10,498 nt of DNA. Origin: an uncultured Acidimicrobiales bacterium. Lineage in GTDB: Bacteria; Actinomycetota; Acidimicrobiia; Acidimicrobiales; Iamiaceae. Below the pieces are notes generated by a model. It worked only from the letters and a program-made list of their open reading frames with translations. It was not told the DNA's origin and searched no databases. The translations under genes were made by a program, and so were the position numbers. Positions 6,501 through 10,498 of this stretch are shown in pieces. The stretch covers positions 1-10,498 of the forward strand of contig CALANQ010000160.1 of the NCBI GenBank assembly GCA_937926025.1, written 5' to 3'. The first letter of the stretch is position 1. Each line of letters starts with the position of its first letter.

Positions 6501-7886
6501 CTAGCAGCGCCCCACTTCGACGGGCGTGTCCTCGGCGTCGGAGTCGCCGTGGAGGAGGCGGTCGGCGATGACCCCGGCCTGGATGCGGATCTCGGGGACG
6601 GCGGTGGTCTCCCACTCGGTGCCGCGCCGCAGGGCGCCCACGAGCCAGAGGCCCGGGGTGGGGCCGAGGCCCGTGCCCTGCGCCCGGCCGGCGCGGTCGA
6701 CGGCGAGGCCGAGGCGGTGCGGGCCGACGACCACGTCGCCCGAGGCCAGCAGCTGCTGCACCACCGGATCGCCGGACACCGACAGGTCGTCGCTGGGCCC
6801 GGCGGCGTTGACCAGGAGGTCCGCCGTCTCGTCCGGTACCGACGGGTCGGCGAAGTGCACCGCCAACCGGCCGTCGCCCGCGCCGGGATCGGCCGCGGAC
6901 GCCACCCGGCTGCGGACGATGCGGAGCTGCCCGCTGTCGAGCAAGGCCGCCAGCCGGTGCCCCACGGCCGGAGCCGTGCGGTGGCGGTGCACGTTCCACC
7001 AGGGGAACCAGCGGCGGAGGATGTGGGCCTGCTCGCCGTAGGAGAGCTCCCGCCAGATGTCGTTGGCGCGGGGCCGGACGTTGTCGACGACGGCCTGCCA
7101 GTCCTCGTGGGTGCGGCCGAGCCGGATCACGTGGTGGACCAGATCCCGGCCGCCGATGCCCGGCTCGGGCAGGAGCTCCGGTTCGATGGTGGCGGGCAGC
7201 CCCGGCCGGCTGGTGCGGGGCACGAGCCCACGTCGGGAGGCGGCCACGATCTGCACGTCAGGGTGGCGCTCCACCAGCGACAGGGCCACGTCGACCATGG
7301 TGAGGCCGGTGCCGATGATGACCACCCGCTCGATGCCGGGCCGGTCGAAGACGCCGGGCGTCCAGGGGTTCGCGATCACCCGGGCGTCGTCGAGCGGTGC
7401 GTCGCACGGCGGGACGGGACGGCCCGGGAAGCCGGTGGCCAGCACCACGTCGCCGGCCTCCACCACCGATCCGTCGTCGAGCGCCACGGTCCAGCCCCGA
7501 TCGTCCCGGCGGAGCGCCGCCACCCGCGACCGGCGGTGGTCCACCCCGACCAGGCCGGCGCAGCGGTCGGCCACATCGGCCAGGTAGTCGCCGTACATCG
7601 CCCGGCGCAGGTACGTGTCGGCATCGGCCTGGATGCCCCGCTCGCCGAGCCAGCCGATCAGGTCCTCGCCGCCGTCGCCGTCGACCGACAGGCGGATCCG
7701 GCACACGTTCATGAGGTGCACGGGATCAGGTGTGCTGTAGGCGACCCCGGGACCCAACCGTTCGGCCGGTTCGACGATCACCACGGGCCGGTGCGACGTG
7801 CCGTCGGCCGCCATCTGGTGCAGGAGGAACGTGGCTGCGGCGCCGCCGCCGACCACCACGATGGGACCCTCGCCCGGCTTCGGCAC
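6501..7886 (-). CDS. FAD/NAD(P)-binding oxidoreductase-like protein (NAD_binding_9 type)
   Basis: A 461-residue cytosolic flavoprotein-like protein. It opens with a Rossmann fold IVVVGGGAAATF (9-20) for FAD, followed by LGPGVAYSTPDPVHLMNV (44-61), the signature of the FAD-NAD(P)-binding family also met in lysine/ornithine N-monooxygenase-like proteins. VVLATGFPG near 147 is the usual ATG motif. A second dinucleotide fold VVIIGTGLTMVDVAL starts at 188. The C-terminal motif LWLVGALRRGTEWETTAVPEIR near 413 is typical of the family. The start is GTG 7886, preceded after eight bases by GGGAG; this places the Rossmann fold at residue 9. Longer in-frame starts up to 8126 would run through the next gene's promoter and add sequence without family features. 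Substrate and reaction are unknown. It is divergent from the SCO6745-family gene. Confidence 0.8.
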   Translation of the reverse strand: MPKPGEGPIVVVGGGAAATFLLHQMAADGTSHRPVVIVEPAERLGPGVAYSTPDPVHLMNVCRIRLSVDGDGGEDLIGWLGERGIQADADTYLRRAMYGDYLADVADRCAGLVGVDHRRSRVAALRRDDRGWTVALDDGSVVEAGDVVLATGFPGRPVPPCDAPLDDARVIANPWTPGVFDRPGIERVVIIGTGLTMVDVALSLVERHPDVQIVAASRRGLVPRTSRPGLPATIEPELLPEPGIGGRDLVHHVIRLGRTHEDWQAVVDNVRPRANDIWRELSYGEQAHILRRWFPWWNVHRHRTAPAVGHRLAALLDSGQLRIVRSRVASAADPGAGDGRLAVHFADPSVPDETADLLVNAAGPSDDLSVSGDPVVQQLLASGDVVVGPHRLGLAVDRAGRAQGTGLGPTPGLWLVGALRRGTEWETTAVPEIRIQAGVIADRLLHGDSDAEDTPVEVGRC

Positions 7887-7894
7887 GCGCCTCG

Positions 7895-7899
7895 CTCCC
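7895..7899 (-). promoter_or_regulatory. Shine-Dalgarno GGGAG selecting GTG 7886
   Basis: On the minus strand GGGAG sits eight bases before GTG 7886. The alternative GTG at 7961 has no purine-rich site before it. Confidence 0.45.
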
Positions 7900-7921
7900 T
7901 CTCGTTCGTCGTCTGGGTCGG

Positions 7922-7940
7922 AGGCTAGGCGAGCGCTCGC
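7922..7940 (-). promoter_or_regulatory. Putative -10 box with adjoining 12-bp palindrome (possible operator)
   Basis: TAGCCT (minus strand, 7927-7922) fits TAnnnT and would start a transcript with a roughly 30-base leader for the flavoprotein gene. Directly upstream lies the perfect palindrome GCGAGCGCTCGC (7929-7940), within what would be the spacer. In a divergent promoter region this could bind a dimeric regulator. GC-rich palindromes of this size can also arise by chance. Confidence 0.3.
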
Positions 7941-8033
7941 AGGAGCTGAGTCGGTTGTCACATGCAACGCACCGGTCGGGTGCCTGTGCGATGCTCGCCG
8001 CCTCGTGCTCGACCGACACGGGACCGACGCAAC

Positions 8034-8039
8034 AAGGGG
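8034..8039 (+). promoter_or_regulatory. Shine-Dalgarno AAGGGG deciding ATG 8047
   Basis: AAGGGG ends seven bases before ATG 8047. The in-frame upstream starts have no such site and would extend into the opposite gene. Confidence 0.55.
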
Positions 8040-8046
8040 ATGCGCC

Positions 8047-8778
8047 ATGGACGCGCTGGAAGCAGCGACGGCATCGGGCGATGCCATCAACGGGTTGGGC
8101 ACCAAGTTCATGCTCGACATGAACACCTACGTGTACGGAGCGACGCTCGGCTTCGAGGGCGCCGACTTCTACCTGTCGGGCCGCGGCGGTGCCCTCGGCG
8201 ACGTGTGCGCCGGCGTGGTGTCGGCGGCGTTCGTCTTCTGGAACCCCGACCTCGTGGCCGCCGGGTGGGAGCGCACCGCCGACGTGATGCCCCGCCGCCA
8301 GGCCGCCCAGGAGTTCGCCGGGGTGTGCCACCGCTGGGCCGAGGAGCACATGGGCGACGACGTCGACACCGCCCGCCTCGCTGAGCTGGCCGGCCGGCTC
8401 GGCGACGCCGCCTCGCCCGCCTGCGCCCCGCTGTTCGCCGGGTGGCGCTCGCTCGAGGAGCCCGCGCCCGATCGCACCGAGGCCCTGGCCCTCCACCGGG
8501 TCAACGCCCTCCGGGAGCTGCGAGGCGCGCTCCACGGCGCCGCCATCCTCGCCACCGGGGTCACGCCGCACGCCGCCGTCGCCCGCCGCACCCCGTACAT
8601 GCTCTCGGTGTTCGGCTGGGAGGAGCCCCACCCGGACAAGGAGACGGTCCGCGCCCCGTGGGCCGAGGCCCAAGCCGCCACCGAGCGCTCCGTCGCCCCC
8701 ATGTTCGAGGCCCTCGACCCCGCCGAGCGCGCCGAGTTCGTCGACCTCGTCAACGCCCTCCAGACCAGCCTCGCCTGA
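8047..8778 (+). CDS. SCO6745 (SalK-like) family protein
   Basis: A 243-residue, probably cytosolic helical protein. It resembles the actinobacterial SCO6745 family (once annotated SalK, with a helix-turn-helix-like fold assigned to the family). The family layout is visible: an N-terminal region with GLGTKFMLDMNTYVYGATLGFEG, a YLSGRGGALGDVCAGVVSAAFVFWNPDLV segment near 40-70 matching the family's GYFAGRAAPLG-type block, and HRVNALRELRGALHGAAILATGVTP near 156-180 matching the LREHRGxGH block. In this copy the block reads LRELRGALH. No membrane segment or signal peptide is seen. The molecular function of the family is not established as far as I know; it is common near oxidoreductases and regulators. 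It stands alone on its strand, divergent from the flavoprotein, with long intergenic regions on both sides. Confidence 0.65.
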   Translation: MDALEAATASGDAINGLGTKFMLDMNTYVYGATLGFEGADFYLSGRGGALGDVCAGVVSAAFVFWNPDLVAAGWERTADVMPRRQAAQEFAGVCHRWAEEHMGDDVDTARLAELAGRLGDAASPACAPLFAGWRSLEEPAPDRTEALALHRVNALRELRGALHGAAILATGVTPHAAVARRTPYMLSVFGWEEPHPDKETVRAPWAEAQAATERSVAPMFEALDPAERAEFVDLVNALQTSLA

Positions 8779-8825
8779 CACCCTCCCCCGGGCGACCCCC
8801 TGTCCCCGGCCACGGCACCTCGCAC

Positions 8826-8874
8826 GAACTTTCGATGGAAGTCGTTGCACAGCAACCGTTCGCATCGAAAGTTC
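8826..8874. repeat. 49-bp hairpin, copy 1
   Basis: A perfect 12-bp stem, GAACTTTCGATG with CATCGAAAGTTC, encloses a nearly symmetrical internal loop and an inner five-pair stem GTTGC-ACA-GCAAC. The layout is 12 + 6 + 5 + 3 + 5 + 6 + 12. It would fold as RNA or as a DNA cruciform. No T run follows, so it is not a classical intrinsic terminator, though it could stop transcription from the SCO6745-family gene, which ends at 8778. Confidence 0.88.
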
Positions 8875-8898
8875 CGGATCGGTCACGGCACCTCGCAC

Positions 8899-8947
8899 GA
8901 ACTTTCGATGGAAGTCGTTGCACAGCAACCGTTCGCATCGAAAGTTC
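8899..8947. repeat. 49-bp hairpin, copy 2
   Basis: An exact second copy of the hairpin at 8826-8874, offset by 73 bases. One of the two base differences between the repeats falls just outside the stem and adds a thirteenth C-G pair here. Each arm is itself close to a small palindrome (CGAA-CT-TTCG on the left, TCGAA-AG-TTCGA on the right). Confidence 0.88.
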
Positions 8948-9042
8948 GAGATCGGTCACGAGGGGCGATGAGGTTCGGGGGCGGGGTTCGTCTCACCTTC
9001 GGTGGGGAACCGGTCTCCATCCGGTGTCGAACCGCCGATGGC

Positions 9043-9048
9043 TAGCGT
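9043..9048 (+). promoter_or_regulatory. Putative -10 box (TAGCGT) upstream of ku
   Basis: TAGCGT fits TAnnnT and would give a roughly 60-base leader before ku that contains the small upstream ORF. No -35 match is evident. The hairpin repeats lie just under 100 bases further upstream. Confidence 0.3.
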
Positions 9049-9085
9049 GTCGATGCCGATCCTCCCTGTCGCGAAAGGCGCTCTG

Positions 9086-9118
9086 ATGTCCGCACCACAC
9101 CCGAAGGCCGGCTCCTGA
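9086..9118 (+). CDS. Small upstream ORF (10 codons) touching the ku start
   Basis: ATG at 9086 encodes MSAPHPKAGS and stops with TGA at 9116-9118, sharing one base with the ku ATG (TGATG). GAAAGG (9073-9078) lies seven bases before it, a better-placed ribosome site than the one for ku. In-frame ATGs at 9053 and 9038 would give 21 or 26 residues. The overlap is the classic layout for translational coupling. The peptide has no recognisable function; the ORF may be chance. Confidence 0.35.
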   Translation: MSAPHPKAGS

Positions 9119-9927
9119 TGGCCCGCCCCACCTGGTCCGGCGTCATCAGCTTCGGCCTGGTCAGCGTGCCCGTGAAGGCGTACACGGCCACCCGCGACAA
9201 GGACGTGCGCTTCCACCGGATCGAGCGCGACACCGGCGCCCGGATCAAGCAGCAGAACCTGTCGGCCGCCACCGGCGAGCCGGTCGAGGACGACAACATC
9301 GTGATGGGCTACGAGCTGGCGCCCGGCAAGCACGTCACCTTCGAGCGCGACGAGCTGGCGGCCATGCGGCCCGACAGCACCAAGGCCATCCAGGTCCTGG
9401 ACTTCGTCGACCTCGACGAGGTCGATCCCGTCTACTTCGACAAGACCTACTGGCTCGGCCCCGACGGGCCGGCCGCGGTCGAGCCCTACGAGCTGCTGCT
9501 CGAGGCCATGGAGGAGCGCAACCGGGTGGCCATCGGCGCGGTCGTGATGCGCAACAAGGGCCGCCTCGCGGCGATCCGCCCGATGGGCGGGCTGCTCGCC
9601 ATGTCCACCATGCGCTACGCCGACGAGGTGGTGGCCAGCGAGGACATCGACGAGCTGCCCGACGAGCGCAGCGACCCGGAGCCCCGGGCGCTGGACCTCG
9701 CCCTCCAGGTGGTCGACACCATGACCTCCGAGTGGGATCCCGAGCGGTACCCGAACACGTACACGGCGGAACTGCTGGAGGCCATCGAGGCCCGCTCCGA
9801 CGGCATCGTGGCCGAGCCCGCCACCGAGGGCGAGCCCGAGGCCCCGGTCATCGACCTCATGGCAGCGCTGCGCGAGAGCGTCGACGCCGCCAAGAAGAAG
9901 GCCGCCGACAAGGCCGCCGAGGCCTGA
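9118..9927 (+). CDS. ku: Ku, DNA-end-binding protein of bacterial non-homologous end joining
   Basis: A 269-residue bacterial Ku. As a homodimer it forms a ring on double-strand DNA ends, protects them and recruits LigD. The N-terminus WSGVISFGLVSVPVKAY is the family hallmark, followed by RFHRIERDTGARIKQQNL and DNIVMGYELAPGKHVTFE, IQVLDFVDLDEVDPVYFDKTYWL near 98, and RNRVAIGAVVMRNKGRLAAIRP near 135. The length is normal for the core. The tail after about 250 is short and Ala/Lys-rich (AKKKAADKAAEA), like the basic tails thought to aid DNA contact or threading. ATG 9118 is supported by conservation from residue 4 onward and GAAGG ten bases before it. It ends 13 bases from the convergent LigD-type gene. 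Confidence 0.96.
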   Translation: MARPTWSGVISFGLVSVPVKAYTATRDKDVRFHRIERDTGARIKQQNLSAATGEPVEDDNIVMGYELAPGKHVTFERDELAAMRPDSTKAIQVLDFVDLDEVDPVYFDKTYWLGPDGPAAVEPYELLLEAMEERNRVAIGAVVMRNKGRLAAIRPMGGLLAMSTMRYADEVVASEDIDELPDERSDPEPRALDLALQVVDTMTSEWDPERYPNTYTAELLEAIEARSDGIVAEPATEGEPEAPVIDLMAALRESVDAAKKKAADKAAEA

Positions 9928-9940
9928 CCGGCACGTCCCG

Positions 9941-10498
9941 TCAGATGGCGGGGAGGGTCTGGGGGAGGCCGCGCAGCTCGGCCATCGGGTCGCCGGCCTG
10001 GGCGAGGCGGGCGGGGAGGGTGTGGATGGTCCAACGGTCCGGCGCCAGGTCCGGGTCGTCGAGCTCGTCCCAGCGGATGGGTACCGACACGGGCCCGCCC
10101 GACGCCGCCCGCGGGCTGAACGGGCCGACGAGGGTCTTGTTGCGGATGTTCTGCGTGTAGTCGAGGCGGGCCTTGCCGCCGCGGTCCGCCTTGCTCCACT
10201 TCCAGCTGACGATGTCGGGCACGAGCTGGCCGACCATGAGCGAGAGCTTCTCCACCCAGGCGAGGGTGTCGGCGAAGCCGAGGCCGGGCTCCACCGGGAT
10301 CCAGATCTGGATGCCCCGCTTGCCGGTGACCTTGATGCCCGCCTGCAGGTCCAGGTGCTCCAGCGCGGTCTGGTGCATCCTGGCGAGCAGCACGACCTGC
10401 TCCCACGTGGTGTCGGTGCCCGGGTCGAGATCGATGAGCGCCCAGTCGGGCTCGTGGCTGCGGGCGCAGCTGGAGGTCCACGGGTGGTACTCGACGGC
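9941..10498 (-). CDS. LigD-type polymerase/primase domain (5' part outside window)
   Basis: The last 186 codons of a gene on the minus strand, open to the window edge. It belongs to the archaeo-eukaryotic primase-like polymerase domain of bacterial NHEJ, which fills gaps with ribo- or deoxynucleotides at Ku-bound ends. Visible motifs are EYHPWTSSC, the metal-binding pair WALIDLDPG (two Asp about 23-25 residues from the edge), KVTGKRGIQIWIP, and the third acid in RLDYTQN, followed by PVSVPIRWDELDDPDLAPDRWTI and LPARLAQAGDP. The protein ends right after this domain, so it is either a stand-alone polymerase or a fusion with the polymerase at the C-terminus; it is not the Pol-PE-Lig order of mycobacterial LigD. 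No ligase or phosphoesterase part is visible. It is convergent with ku. Confidence 0.92.
   Translation of the reverse strand, partial: AVEYHPWTSSCARSHEPDWALIDLDPGTDTTWEQVVLLARMHQTALEHLDLQAGIKVTGKRGIQIWIPVEPGLGFADTLAWVEKLSLMVGQLVPDIVSWKWSKADRGGKARLDYTQNIRNKTLVGPFSPRAASGGPVSVPIRWDELDDPDLAPDRWTIHTLPARLAQAGDPMAELRGLPQTLPAI

Larger units (their letters stand above)
8811..8956. repeat. Two tandem copies of a 73-bp repeat
   Basis: Copies at 8811-8883 and 8884-8956 are identical except for two adjacent bases (8875-8876 CG versus 8948-8949 GA). Both begin CACGGCACCTCGCACGAAC and end GATCGGT. A further CACG at 8957 marks where a third copy would begin but diverges at once. The repeat is non-coding and lies between the SCO6745-family gene and ku. 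The rest of the 339-base intergenic region (8957-9037) shows nothing I recognise. Confidence 0.93.

Noticed and set aside
7887..8126. N-terminal extension of the flavoprotein to starts at 7961 or 8126
   Set aside because: The extra residues match no family feature, overlap the divergent gene's upstream region, and those starts lack a ribosome site; GTG 7886 has one.
8826..8947. LexA/SOS boxes controlling ku
   Set aside because: The GAAC and GTTC elements in the hairpin arms do not have the CGAAC-N4-GTTCG spacing known for actinobacterial LexA sites.
8811..8956. CRISPR array
   Set aside because: There are only two units joined directly, with no unique spacers between repeats and no cas genes nearby. 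The structure is a tandem duplication with an internal palindrome.

Overview
The window is very GC-rich, gene-dense bacterial DNA. It has TAnnnT-type -10 boxes, some placed as for leaderless mRNAs, a Ku/LigD-type end-joining pair, RsbQ/RsbP-type stress signalling and an SCO6745-family protein. Together these suggest an actinobacterium. My best guess is a member of the Acidimicrobiia, inferred from overall style rather than from a marker gene.

Layout, left to right. (1) A glycoside hydrolase family 3 beta-glucosidase on the minus strand, running off the left edge. (2) A 73-bp divergent promoter region with a likely leaderless start in each direction. (3) A tight four-gene plus-strand run, 1757-6325: an RsbQ-like alpha/beta hydrolase, an RsbP-like PAS-PP2C phosphatase (4-bp overlap), a Tat-exported phospholipase C/acid phosphatase-family protein, and a lipoprotein esterase of the PHB depolymerase/feruloyl esterase type. 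(4) A short convergent intergenic region with repeated GAGCGAAGCGAG-type motifs. (5) A minus-strand FAD/NAD(P)-binding protein divergent from a plus-strand SCO6745-family protein. (6) A 339-bp intergenic region with two near-identical 73-bp tandem repeats, each holding a 49-bp palindromic hairpin, then a small upstream ORF touching the next gene. (7) ku, convergent with the end of a LigD-type polymerase/primase domain that runs off the right edge.

How the genes may work together. The RsbQ/RsbP pair matches the Bacillus energy-stress module, in which the hydrolase activates a PAS-linked PP2C phosphatase that dephosphorylates an anti-anti-sigma factor. No anti-anti-sigma, anti-sigma or sigma gene is visible here. 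Instead the pair appears co-transcribed with two exported proteins. The first, the PLC-like protein, keeps the family scaffold but has substitutions at every catalytic motif I can recognise, so it may be a pseudoenzyme; this is the most unusual protein in the window. Ku and the polymerase domain are expected to act together in non-homologous end joining although they are convergent here. The best non-coding signal is the duplicated hairpin upstream of ku.
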